From: JAFGBM01 sp964610155
GTDB lineage: Bacteria > Actinomycetota > Actinomycetes > Actinomycetales > Demequinaceae
Direction: 5' to 3'
Assembly (NCBI GenBank): GCA_964610155.1
Contig: CAZSUY010000009.1
Coordinates: 1 to 64,000 of the forward strand
DNA: 64,000 nucleotides
Of this stretch, positions 1-8,332 are shown one piece after another. A program made the position numbers and the translations under genes. Each line of letters starts with the position of its first letter. Position 1 is the stretch's first letter. Below the pieces are notes generated by a model. That model did not search any database. It had not been told where the DNA came from and was given only the letters and a program-made list of their open reading frames with translations.

Positions 1-124
1 CCTCGTGGAAGGTGATTCCCTCGAACTCGGGGGTCTGGACGGAGCGGATGAGGTTCGAAACCCTGGCGAGGCCGGGCAGGGTGCCCGACGATTCACGTGT
101 GATCTCCTGGGTGGCCCAGCGCAT
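1..124 (-). CDS. Rv2578c-family radical SAM protein, N-terminal 41 residues only
   Basis: The gene runs off the left edge, so only the first 41 residues are visible. They read MRWATQE, then PGLARVSNLIRSVQTPEFEG and ITFHE. This matches my memory of the N-terminus of the actinobacterial Rv2578c-like radical SAM family (MRW start, VRSVxTPEFxGxTFHEV). The Cys cluster that would confirm a radical SAM enzyme lies outside the window. The ATG sits six bases after a TAGACT -10 hexamer, with a perfect SOS box just upstream, so the gene is probably leaderless and LexA-controlled. The function of the family is not settled. The family call rests on one short conserved stretch. Confidence 0.7.
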   Translation of the reverse strand, partial: MRWATQEITRESSGTLPGLARVSNLIRSVQTPEFEGITFHE

Positions 125-130
125 GCCCCA

Positions 131-136
131 AGTCTA
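131..136 (-). promoter_or_regulatory. -10 element of a leaderless promoter for the radical SAM gene
   Basis: TAGACT is followed by six bases and the ATG at 124. In actinobacteria a TANNNT hexamer at this distance puts the transcription start at the start codon. There is no convincing Shine-Dalgarno sequence in the gap. Confidence 0.6.
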
Positions 137-137
137 C

Positions 138-153
138 TCGAACAGGTGTTCGA
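138..153. promoter_or_regulatory. LexA (SOS) box
   Basis: TCGAAC-AGGT-GTTCGA is a perfect palindrome of the Gram-positive/actinobacterial SOS type. It lies directly upstream of the TAGACT -10 of the radical SAM gene, so bound LexA would cover the -35 to -10 spacer. The same motif occurs beside lexA at 61169. Confidence 0.85.
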
Positions 154-166
154 TTGGGGGATTCCC

Positions 167-844
167 TCACTTCTTCTTGAAGCTCAGCCCCACCGTGACC
201 TTGGCGTCCTGACCCTTGACGTCGCAGCTCACTGAAAACGCCTTGCCCGCATCGAAGGATTTCAGGGGAACCGCGATCTCCTCGGCCATCGGCTCGAAGG
301 TCGGGATGGTGGCGTTCTCCCAGTCGTTCTGGATGGTCAGCAAGGGCGCGAACTCCAAGGTGAGTTTCTTGTCCTTCACCGCGAGCGGGATGTTCCCTTC
401 AGGCGAAAGCTTGATCGACTTCGCCGCGTCTCCCGGCGCTCCCGCGATGGAACAAGCCTTGACGTCGATCTCCTTGACCAGCGCGATGCTCCGCCCCTGT
501 CCAAGCTGCTCCATGATCTGGGCCATCGTCGCGTCGTCGACGTCCCCCGCGGCGGACTTGACGGCCTCCGCGAAGTCCCCTCCCTGGGTGCTCTCCTGGG
601 CCTGAACGATCTTGGCGAGGTCGAGTTCCGCGGTGACGACCGCATGGAGCACCGTGCCGACCTGGATGTCGGCCTCGACCACCCAGTCGGGGTTCCCGGC
701 CAATGACGCGACGTTCTCCTCGTGCTGCTCCCCGAAGCCTGCCATCGCCTCGCTGAGCTCCTCCATCTGCCCCGGAAGCCCGGCCATCGCCTCGTTCATC
801 TGCGACGCAAGGTCGCCCATATCCGGCATCTTGAATCCCGCCAT
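167..844 (-). CDS. Hypothetical protein, 225 aa, no recognised domain
   Basis: I do not recognise this protein. The first 60 or so residues are Met-, Gln- and Glu-rich and look helical (MPDMGDLASQMNEAMAG, then MEELSEAMAGFGEQHEEN). The rest alternates hydrophobic and polar residues like a beta-rich domain and ends in KKK. There is no signal peptide or membrane segment, so it is probably cytoplasmic. I chose the ATG at 844 because it is preceded by GAGAGG at a good distance. A longer in-frame reading to 919 adds a low-complexity basic stretch that looks non-coding. It is a single gene between the ClC channel and the radical SAM gene. Confidence 0.75.
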   Translation of the reverse strand: MAGFKMPDMGDLASQMNEAMAGLPGQMEELSEAMAGFGEQHEENVASLAGNPDWVVEADIQVGTVLHAVVTAELDLAKIVQAQESTQGGDFAEAVKSAAGDVDDATMAQIMEQLGQGRSIALVKEIDVKACSIAGAPGDAAKSIKLSPEGNIPLAVKDKKLTLEFAPLLTIQNDWENATIPTFEPMAEEIAVPLKSFDAGKAFSVSCDVKGQDAKVTVGLSFKKK

Positions 845-1034
845 CGTCGCTATCCTCTCGTTACGTGTTCCCGATTTCGGCCGCCCTGACCCTTCAGCCA
901 CAGACCGCGACCCGCACATCGTTGTGCCTGTCGCGGCTGCCCGAAGCCTCTCACAGACCCGTAAACCCCGGCAACCCCGGTATGGACACTTTCACATCAC
1001 CCGACCGCGGGGCCCGGGGATGCCCCACCCTTCG

Positions 1035-2822
1035 CTAGGTCTCGGTCTCGGACTCGACCTCGACCGCCGTGACCGCCCGGAGCACGGCGTCGTGCCCCAG
1101 CCATCCGACCAGCGTGCCGTCCTCGCCGACGACGGGCAGGCCGTCCCCGGCGTCGTCGCCCAGCATGGCGTCTAGCGCATCGTCGACCGTCATGTCGGGC
1201 CTGAGGACGGTCGGGGTTTCGACGAGTTGAGACACCGTCAAGGACTCGGCGTCCTCATCCCGTGCGAGCGCCCCGGCGAGGGAGCTCGCCGTGACGACTC
1301 CGAGAAACGCCCCGCGGCCGTCCTCGACGGGGATCGAATCCCGACGCGAGGCGAGAAGACGACGCGCGGCGTCGCGGGCCGGGACGCGAGTGCGGAGGGC
1401 CTTTTTGGGTGCCGGAGCCATGGCGTCGGAGACCTTGAGCGAACTGAGCGCCTCATGATGGAATCGCTCCCCGATCGTCGCGCCCCGGCGCCGAAGTTTG
1501 GCGCTGTAGATCGTGTCGTGGGACAGCCCGCGGGAGACGGCGGCCGAGGCGACCACGGCGAGCATGAGCGGGAGGATGATCGTGTATTCGCCGGTCAGCT
1601 CGAAGAGGATGATGACAGCGGTGATGGGGGCCCTGGTCGCGCCCGCAAACACGGCCCCCATCGCGACGAGGGCATAGGCCCCCGGGCTGATCCCAAGGCC
1701 GGGGTTGAGCCTGTCGACCACCTGCCCGAACGCGGCTCCAAGCATGGCCCCCATGAAGAGCGACGGCGCGAAAACCCCGCCGGACCCCCCGATTCCGATC
1801 GTCAGGCTCGTGGCGAAGATCTTGCCGACCAACAGGATCGCGAGGAATCCGACCGTGTATACGCCAAGGATCCCGTTCTCCAGGACCGGGTAGCCGACGC
1901 CGTAGAGCTGGGGCAGGGCGAGCAGCAGGAGGCCCAGGAAGAGCCCCCCGACGGCCGGGCGCAGCCATTCGGGGCCCTTCCACAACTTGGTGCAGAAATC
2001 CTCGGTGCCGTACAGAACCTTGATGAAGGTGACGCCGACAATGGCGGCGAACAGCCCGAGCAGGGCGTACAGCAGGTACTCCCATGGGGAGGAGACGCTG
2101 AACTCGGGCAGGGCGAGGAAGGGCTCGTCGCCGAGGAAGGCCCGGCCGATGACGGCGGCGGTGATGGAGGAGAGGACGACGGTGCCGAAGGAGGAGGCGG
2201 CGAAGTCGAGGAGGAGGAGTTCGAGGGCGAAGAAGACGCCCGCGATGGGGGCGTTGAAGGTGGCGGCGATCCCGCCCGCGGCGCCGCAGGCCACGAGGGT
2301 CCTGAGCCGGGATTCGGGTACCCGGGCCCATCGGGCGATGGTCGAGGCGCAGGCGGCACCGATCTGAACGATCGGGCCTTCGCGTCCGACCGACCCGCCC
2401 GAGCCGATCGTGAGGGCCGAGGCGAGGGTCTTGACGACGGCGACCCGCCCGGGGATACGGCCTCCGCGGTTGTTGACGGCGTACATGACCTCGGGCACGC
2501 CGTGACCCCTGGCCTCGCGCGTGAAGCGGTGGACGAGGGGGCCGTAGAGCAGGCCCCCGACGGCGGGGGCCAGGACGATGAAGGCTGGCCCCAGCCAGGG
2601 AAGCCAGGGGTGACCCGGATGTCCGGTCGTTCCGGCATAGTCGTCGGTGCCGGTGAACAGGTGGGTCACGGAAGTGATGAGCCAGCGGAAGAGGATGGAG
2701 CCGAAACCTGCGGCCGTGCCGATGGCCAGGGCGAGGATGATGAGCCGGACCGAGCCTTGGCGGAGGACCTGGCGGGGCGACCACCGGGGCAACTGCGATC
2801 GAAGGAACCGGATCGCGGGCAC
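1035..2822 (-). CDS. ClC-family chloride channel or H+/Cl- antiporter with C-terminal CBS pair
   Basis: This is an integral membrane protein of 595 aa with about ten hydrophobic segments. Visible ClC signatures are GHGVPE (the selectivity-filter GSGIP position), GSGGSVGREGP with the gating glutamate, and GGVFAPSLFMG (the GxFxP motif). Residues from about 450 form two CBS domains, which usually bind adenine nucleotides and tune transport. The gating glutamate suggests proton-coupled exchange is possible, but channel and antiporter cannot be told apart by eye. The start is a GTG with GGAGG ten bases upstream. It stands alone, with the macro-domain gene upstream on the same strand. Confidence 0.9.
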   Translation of the reverse strand: MPAIRFLRSQLPRWSPRQVLRQGSVRLIILALAIGTAAGFGSILFRWLITSVTHLFTGTDDYAGTTGHPGHPWLPWLGPAFIVLAPAVGGLLYGPLVHRFTREARGHGVPEVMYAVNNRGGRIPGRVAVVKTLASALTIGSGGSVGREGPIVQIGAACASTIARWARVPESRLRTLVACGAAGGIAATFNAPIAGVFFALELLLLDFAASSFGTVVLSSITAAVIGRAFLGDEPFLALPEFSVSSPWEYLLYALLGLFAAIVGVTFIKVLYGTEDFCTKLWKGPEWLRPAVGGLFLGLLLLALPQLYGVGYPVLENGILGVYTVGFLAILLVGKIFATSLTIGIGGSGGVFAPSLFMGAMLGAAFGQVVDRLNPGLGISPGAYALVAMGAVFAGATRAPITAVIILFELTGEYTIILPLMLAVVASAAVSRGLSHDTIYSAKLRRRGATIGERFHHEALSSLKVSDAMAPAPKKALRTRVPARDAARRLLASRRDSIPVEDGRGAFLGVVTASSLAGALARDEDAESLTVSQLVETPTVLRPDMTVDDALDAMLGDDAGDGLPVVGEDGTLVGWLGHDAVLRAVTAVEVESETET

Positions 2823-2901
2823 GCTGACTAAACCTCCAAGATTGGGGGGAGTGACGTCAGAACCTTAGCAGACGGCGCCGTCTCGCCCGAAAGAAGTGGC
2901 C

Positions 2902-3411
2902 CTACCCGGCGGCCAGGGCATTCTCGTGCTCGTGAAGGGCCTCTGCGGAGAAGCAGCAGAAGATGACCTCCTCCAGCGTGGGGGCCGAGGGGAGGGTCTC
3001 GCGGACGGTCCGGACCGCGACGACCGCGGCCTCGGCCGGAGGGTATCCGTACACGCCGGTGCTGATGCTGGGGAAGGCGATCGAGCGGAAGCCGTGCTGG
3101 CCCGCGATCTCGATGGACCGTCGGTAGCAGGAGGCCAGGAGCTCAGGCTCACCCTTCGTGCCGCCGTGCCAGACGGGACCGACGGTGTGGATGACGTGCT
3201 TCGCGGGTAGCCGGTAGCCCTTCGTCAGTTTGGCCTCCCCCGTCTCGCAGCCTCCCAGGAGCCTGCACTCCTCGAGGAGTTCCGGCCCTGCCGCCCGATG
3301 GATGGCCCCGTCCACTCCCCCGCCACCCAGGAGCGACGAGTTGGCGGCGTTGACGATGACTTCGACCTCGAGGGTCGTGATGTCGGCCTGGACAGCCCGG
3401 AGTTCCGCCAC
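2902..3411 (-). CDS. ymdB: Macro-domain protein, probable O-acetyl-ADP-ribose/ADP-ribosyl hydrolase
   Basis: This is a stand-alone macro domain of 169 aa. The ADP-ribose-binding motifs are all present: D10-I11 for adenine, NAAN at 21-24, GGGGVDGAIH at 29-38, and the phosphate loop SISTGVYGYP near 115-124. Related proteins remove ADP-ribose from proteins or hydrolyse O-acetyl-ADP-ribose in the cytoplasm. The start is GTG. The gene lies 55 bases downstream of a small gene that may encode an ADP-ribosyltransferase-like protein, so the two may be co-transcribed. That pairing is treated as a finding. The symbol reflects similarity to E. coli YmdB only. Confidence 0.9.
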   Translation of the reverse strand: MAELRAVQADITTLEVEVIVNAANSSLLGGGGVDGAIHRAAGPELLEECRLLGGCETGEAKLTKGYRLPAKHVIHTVGPVWHGGTKGEPELLASCYRRSIEIAGQHGFRSIAFPSISTGVYGYPPAEAAVVAVRTVRETLPSAPTLEEVIFCCFSAEALHEHENALAAG

Positions 3412-3466
3412 TCCCTGAGCCTATTCCGCGGGGTTGGCCCACTGCATTCTTTGATGTCTGCTACCC

Positions 3467-3847
3467 CTAAGAATCCGGCGATTCGCTGTACTTCGCGATC
3501 TCTCGAATCGTCCCGACGATGTTGGCGTTGAGTTCGGAAAGCCTCTCCGCTGGGATCCACAACTCGAGCACGTCCTTGCCTCCGACCTGCTGGACAGGGA
3601 ATTCCGCTAGGAACTTGTCATAGACGTCGAAGGCCAGGACGTATCCGACACCTCCGCGCGGGACGTTCCACTCGCGGGCGATCTTCGTCGCGTACCACTC
3701 GTTGAGCACGGGATAGAAGATCGGCTGCTCCGGCAATCGTGACGGCCACTCGCGCCAACCCGATGCTGCGACAAGGTCGCGCTCAGCCTGCCCAGTCGGA
3801 CGGTAGAGGCGAGTCGTCTCGGGTGGCTGCGGAGTCAGATCAGGCAC
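3467..3847 (-). CDS. Small conserved protein resembling the family labelled ADP-ribosylation/crystallin J1
   Basis: This is a 126-aa soluble protein. From memory, close relatives carry the database label ADP-ribosylation/crystallin J1. They share LYRP near the N-terminus (residues 14-17), LPEQPIFYPVLNEWYA (38-53), IAREWN and a late ELWIPAE (95-101). A Tyr-containing first strand, a central Tyr and a late Glu would suit a minimal ADP-ribosyltransferase fold of the KptA/DarT kind, but that is inference. No catalytic assignment is certain. The start is GTG at 3847. The neighbour downstream is a macro-domain hydrolase on the same strand, which supports an ADP-ribose connection. Confidence 0.7.
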   Translation of the reverse strand: MPDLTPQPPETTRLYRPTGQAERDLVAASGWREWPSRLPEQPIFYPVLNEWYATKIAREWNVPRGGVGYVLAFDVYDKFLAEFPVQQVGGKDVLELWIPAERLSELNANIVGTIREIAKYSESPDS

Positions 3848-3974
3848 ACGACGACGGTAACAGGACGCATCCGCATCACCTCACCGGCACGAATTATGAA
3901 CGAAGCATTCCGTCACCGCACTACCGACAGTCATCTCCGAATGCGCATTCTGGGTTCCGAGATCGACTCGTCTC

Positions 3975-5588
3975 TTACGATGAGTTGTCTAGGCTCAGTT
4001 CACCCTGACCCTTTATTCGCGCGCGAGCACGATTCCTACGGTTCACTTGCGAGTCGCGCCAATCATGCGAATAGACCCACTCTGCGCGGCGTAACTTGTC
4101 AAACTCATTCTCGTTTTCCCAGAACCTGGGGATCTTTCTACTCCGCATGCGCTCGCGCGCGACCTGTCCAAGATCGAGCATGAACACAACGACCCTTCGA
4201 CCTCGCCAATTCGGGGAATTGGGGGTAGTGGTTCGGATGCGATGTAACAGCCTCAGAGCCTCAAGTTGCTGGACTTCTCGACCCCAGCTGTCTCCTTCAA
4301 GTCTTGCCTGTTCGACAAGAACGAAAGCGGGATTGTCTAGCGTTTCGTCAACGAAACTGCAAACGTCACGCCAACGCTCCGAGAGCTGTTGTCTGTCGTG
4401 GCCACCGTCCAATCGGAGAGTTTCTGCTTCCTTGTCCGCGATCCGATCACTAACGACCTTCTGGACATCAGAAGCCGTAATCCGAATGGGTTCTCCACGC
4501 GCGGACTTCCCCTTCTTCTTCGCTCTTTCGAGTGCTTCTGCGATCGCTTGGCCGACGATCGTGAGGTAGTCGCGCGCGACCGCCCCACCGCACGCGAGAA
4601 CTAATCGTTCACGCGCCTCGACTGCGAATAGTTCCGAAGCAGTCACTCCCAATTCGCCAGCGATCCCCTCGAACAGGCTCTCTAGGAACAACTTCGCTGT
4701 AGCGAACTCGTCGAGGGTGACGTCCAGTGACAGCGCGTCTATGTCTTGACCAACCGTGACCCCCTCCGGCGGGTCGCCGGGGCCAATCGTTTGAAGACGA
4801 GAGCCGAGCACTCCAATCTTGAGCCAGAATCCGGTACCTTTACAGACCTGATTGAGGTATCCAAGTACGGCTGGTTGGTCACAAAGTGCTACGTAGCCGA
4901 AGTCATCAAAGAACGCTAGTGCATATCCGCCTTCCGAGCGTACTGACAATCGCGTCAGAAGTTCAGACACTTGTGGAACCAACTCGCGCAATCGCTGAAT
5001 CTTGCTCACCTCAACTTCGGAAAACTCAAGAGAGTCTGAACGCTTCCGTGACGCTCTGCCGATGCTGGATGTGAGTCCAACCCCTCCAATCGACGCCGAT
5101 CCACCCGCGTTTAGTTCACTGCTCGTGCCAGTCGATTTCCCTCGAATCAGTTGCCGTCTTACAAACTGAGCATCGCGTAAAAGAACTTGCAGCTGTTTGC
5201 GAATTCGATGCGCGAGTCTCCACGTTTTCAAGTCATCTACAACATGCTGGCGTCGAAGAGTCCTTTGGGAGGCTTTGATCAGCGCGATAAGCACCTCTAT
5301 CAGTACGTCGGGATAGTCTCGGCGCGAAAAGCGCTCCATGTCGATGTAAGCCGCGAAGGTGCCTTTTTCCTGCAGTTGCCGACGCAATACGAATAGGTGG
5401 GTCGACTTCCCGCTTCCGCGACGCCCCATCAGCAAGTGGTGCCTCCTCGCGCCGAGCGTTGCGAGGGTACCCTCCCTCAATTCGACAAAGCGTTCAACAA
5501 CGGATGCCGCAGACGATTCGTCGGCCCGCGAGGCTTCAGAAATCGCCCGAAGGAGTTCACCAGCCCTTCCGGCTGTGAGCACACCCAT
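3975..5588 (-). CDS. AAA/STAND-type P-loop ATPase of unknown function (accessory gene)
   Basis: The product is about 537 aa. It has a Walker A motif GRRGSGKST near residue 60, a Walker B LAFFDDF near 245, and a following KIGVLGSRL strand that looks like sensor 1. This is the layout of ORC/Cdc6-like and STAND ATPases. The C-terminal part is basic and charged and has no domain I know. Base composition is clearly lower in GC than both neighbours, and codon use differs too, which suggests recent transfer. I took the ATG at 5588. A TTG at 5615 and a GTG at 5582 are alternatives. Lone ATPases like this often occur in defence islands, but nothing here proves that role. Confidence 0.75.
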   Translation of the reverse strand: MGVLTAGRAGELLRAISEASRADESSAASVVERFVELREGTLATLGARRHHLLMGRRGSGKSTHLFVLRRQLQEKGTFAAYIDMERFSRRDYPDVLIEVLIALIKASQRTLRRQHVVDDLKTWRLAHRIRKQLQVLLRDAQFVRRQLIRGKSTGTSSELNAGGSASIGGVGLTSSIGRASRKRSDSLEFSEVEVSKIQRLRELVPQVSELLTRLSVRSEGGYALAFFDDFGYVALCDQPAVLGYLNQVCKGTGFWLKIGVLGSRLQTIGPGDPPEGVTVGQDIDALSLDVTLDEFATAKLFLESLFEGIAGELGVTASELFAVEARERLVLACGGAVARDYLTIVGQAIAEALERAKKKGKSARGEPIRITASDVQKVVSDRIADKEAETLRLDGGHDRQQLSERWRDVCSFVDETLDNPAFVLVEQARLEGDSWGREVQQLEALRLLHRIRTTTPNSPNWRGRRVVVFMLDLGQVARERMRSRKIPRFWENENEFDKLRRAEWVYSHDWRDSQVNRRNRARARIKGQGELSLDNSS

Positions 5589-5698
5589 CCACCACCCCCG
5601 GCACCATCGAAGCAACCCTCAACGGTGCGAGTCTAGCGAAACGCCCATATCGAATGGGAATGAACGATACTACATACCGTCCATCCAGCTTGTTGTGC

Positions 5699-8332
5699 TT
5701 ATGCCCGGAGCACCGCCCCGTGGGCCCTCTCGGCGGCGGCGATGATGGCATTCCGCACCGCGAGGATCTCCTCGGCCGTCAGAGTATGGTCCGCGGCGCG
5801 CAGGGTCACGGTCAGGGCGATTGACTTCTTTCCGGCCCCCACCTGCTCGCCCACGTAGACGTCGAAGACCCGCGCCTCCTCAAGCAGATCACCCGCGGCC
5901 TCCCGGACGGTCGCGACCAACTCCCCCGCCGTCACCGCGTCGTCCACCACGAACGCGAAGTCCTCCTTCGCGAGCGGCGGCGTCCGGACGGGAACGGCCC
6001 GGACGACCAGACCTTCCGAGGCCTCAATGATCGGGTCGAGTGAGATGGCAAACGCGCACGTCCGATGCGGCAGCCCCAGGTTCTCGATCGCCTTCGGGTG
6101 AAGCTCACCCGCGAACGCGACCACCTGCGCGGCGTTCTCCGGCCCGCAGTTGAGGGTCAGCTTCGCGGTGCGGCCCGGGTGGAAGGGCATGGTCTCCCCC
6201 GGCGACACGTCGAACTCGACTCCGGCGGCCCGTGCGACCTCGTGCACGGCGGCCACGGCATCCGTCCAGTCGACGGGCACCGCCGGAGCATCCCACGACG
6301 CCCGCTGACGGTTACCGGCGAGTATCCCGACGACGTGACGCGGCTGATGCGGGAGCGCGGCGTCGAGTTCGGCCACCTCCACATCGGACGGCCGCTTGGT
6401 CACGTCCGGCGACGGGGCCACCCCCGTCCCCTCGTTGAGGTAGGCCCGCCCGACCTCGAAGATCGCAAGGTCCGTGATCCCTCGGGACACATTGACGGAC
6501 ACGGCGTCGACAATGGTCTCCAAGACCGCGGTCCGGAGGAACGGCTTCCCCTCGTCGAGGGGGTTTGCGAGGCGCACGAGCGAGCGCCGCCCGTCAACCT
6601 TAGGAATAAGCATGTCGTCGAGCCGGGACTCGGAGATGAACGGGTATGTCAGCACCTCGGTCAGGCCACGTTCGGCGAGCGTCCGCGCCACCGCGCGCCG
6701 CACCTTCTGAGAGTGCGTCAGCCCCCGCCCGGGAGGCGCTACCGGGAGCACCGACGGCAGCTCCTCATACCCGTGCAGTCGCGCGACCTCCTCCACCAGG
6801 TCGATGGGTGCGCGAAGGTCGGGGCGCCAACTGGGGGGCACGACGGCGAGGGTCTCGCCCTTCTCCATGACCCCGCACCCAATCGCCTCCAGGGTCGCCC
6901 GCACCTCGCCCGGCGCGTATTCGACGCCGACGATGCGGTCGGGGAATTCGGTGGGCATCGAGATGGCGATGGGCTTGGGGACGTTGTTGAGGTCCGTCGC
7001 CTCGGGATCGGCCACCGGCGTTGAATTAACCCCACTCCCGAACTCGACGAGCAGGTCGATGACCCGCTGGACCGCGACGGGCGCCATCTCGGGATCCACA
7101 CCCCGCTCGAAGCGCCTACTCGACTCGCTGGGGATCTTGTGACGCCGGGCCGTCCGCGCGACCGTCACCGGATCGAAGTGCGCCCCTTCGATCAACAGGT
7201 CGGTCGTCATCTCGGACACCTCCGAGGACGCGCCGCCCATGACGCCCGCGAGGGCCAGGATGCGGCCCCCCTTCTTTCCCGCGCCGTTCGCAAACCCGGG
7301 CGAGTCCGTGATGAGGAGGTCCTCGGGGTGAAGCTCCCGCTCGACGTCGTCGAGGGTCGTCAGCTTCTCCCCCTTGTGGGCCCGACGGACGACGATGGGT
7401 CCATCGACCTTCGCGGCGTCGTAGGCGTGGAGGGGTTGGCCGAGCTCGAGCATGACATAGTTCGTCACGTCGACGGCGAGGGAGATGGGACGCATCCCGG
7501 ACTGGGCGAGTCGCTTCTGCATCCACGCTGGGCTGGGCGCGGAGGCGTCAACGCCACGGACGAGCCGCGCGACGAACCGGTCGCAGCCCGCGCGACCCCG
7601 TATGGGTGCGGCATCGTCCACCTCGAGGGGGAACCCGGCCGTCTTTAATCCAGACCCCGTCGCAGGGGCCACCTTCACGGCTTTCGCGGGGTCGCGGTAG
7701 GCGTTCCCCGTCGAGTGCGAGTACTCGCGGGCGACCCCCCTCATGGAGAAGCAGTACCCGCGGTCAGGCGTCACGGTGATCTCGAGCGCCTGCTCCCCGA
7801 GGCCCAGGAGGGCGAGCGCATCCTGCCCCGGCTTGAGGTCCGCCGCGTCGAACCCATGCCGCGGCCCGGTTGTCGGACTACTCAGCACCATGATCCCCGA
7901 GTGGTCATCGCCGAGGCGCAACTCCCGCTCCGAGCAGATCATCCCGTCGGAGACATGCCCATAGGTCTTGCGTGCGGTGATCTCGAAGTCGCCTGGTAGC
8001 ACGGCCCCCGGTAGCGCGACGGCCACGAGGTCACCCGTACCGAAGTTGTGCGCCCCGCAGACGATGCCGCGGCTTGCCGGATACTCGGGCGTCTTCGGAT
8101 CGTTGAGGGGGCCGACGTCGACCCGGCAGTACAGGATGGACTTCCCGTTCTTGTGGGTCTCCTTGTCGGCGCTGATCACGCGGCCGACGACGAGCGGGCC
8201 GGTCACGCCGGAACCATGAACGCCTTCCTCCTCGAGGCCGACTTTGACGAGCGCGGCGGCCACGTCCTCGGCCGTCGAGCCCTTATCGACATCGACGATC
8301 TCCCCCAACCAGGTAAGCGGAACGTAGGGCAT
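5699..8332 (-). CDS. pheT: Phenylalanine--tRNA ligase beta subunit
   Basis: This is the 877-aa beta subunit of the alpha2-beta2 cytoplasmic enzyme that charges tRNA-Phe. The order is standard: N-terminal region (MPYVPLTWLGE), an OB-fold tRNA-binding domain (about 40-150), the B3/B4 editing domain, the B5 domain (EFPDRIVGVEYAPGE), a catalytic-like core, and a C-terminal ferredoxin-like anticodon-binding domain (FVVDDAVTAGELVATVREAA). Length is slightly above the usual 800-830. The ATG directly follows the pheS stop codon, so the two subunits are translationally coupled. Confidence 0.97.
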   Translation of the reverse strand: MPYVPLTWLGEIVDVDKGSTAEDVAAALVKVGLEEEGVHGSGVTGPLVVGRVISADKETHKNGKSILYCRVDVGPLNDPKTPEYPASRGIVCGAHNFGTGDLVAVALPGAVLPGDFEITARKTYGHVSDGMICSERELRLGDDHSGIMVLSSPTTGPRHGFDAADLKPGQDALALLGLGEQALEITVTPDRGYCFSMRGVAREYSHSTGNAYRDPAKAVKVAPATGSGLKTAGFPLEVDDAAPIRGRAGCDRFVARLVRGVDASAPSPAWMQKRLAQSGMRPISLAVDVTNYVMLELGQPLHAYDAAKVDGPIVVRRAHKGEKLTTLDDVERELHPEDLLITDSPGFANGAGKKGGRILALAGVMGGASSEVSEMTTDLLIEGAHFDPVTVARTARRHKIPSESSRRFERGVDPEMAPVAVQRVIDLLVEFGSGVNSTPVADPEATDLNNVPKPIAISMPTEFPDRIVGVEYAPGEVRATLEAIGCGVMEKGETLAVVPPSWRPDLRAPIDLVEEVARLHGYEELPSVLPVAPPGRGLTHSQKVRRAVARTLAERGLTEVLTYPFISESRLDDMLIPKVDGRRSLVRLANPLDEGKPFLRTAVLETIVDAVSVNVSRGITDLAIFEVGRAYLNEGTGVAPSPDVTKRPSDVEVAELDAALPHQPRHVVGILAGNRQRASWDAPAVPVDWTDAVAAVHEVARAAGVEFDVSPGETMPFHPGRTAKLTLNCGPENAAQVVAFAGELHPKAIENLGLPHRTCAFAISLDPIIEASEGLVVRAVPVRTPPLAKEDFAFVVDDAVTAGELVATVREAAGDLLEEARVFDVYVGEQVGAGKKSIALTVTLRAADHTLTAEEILAVRNAIIAAAERAHGAVLRA

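Noticed and set aside
1227..2831. Long plus-strand open frame of 534 codons opposite the ClC gene
   Set aside because: It is a shadow. Its translation is Gly/Glu/Asp/Arg-rich low complexity with no family, while the minus strand gives a clear ClC protein.
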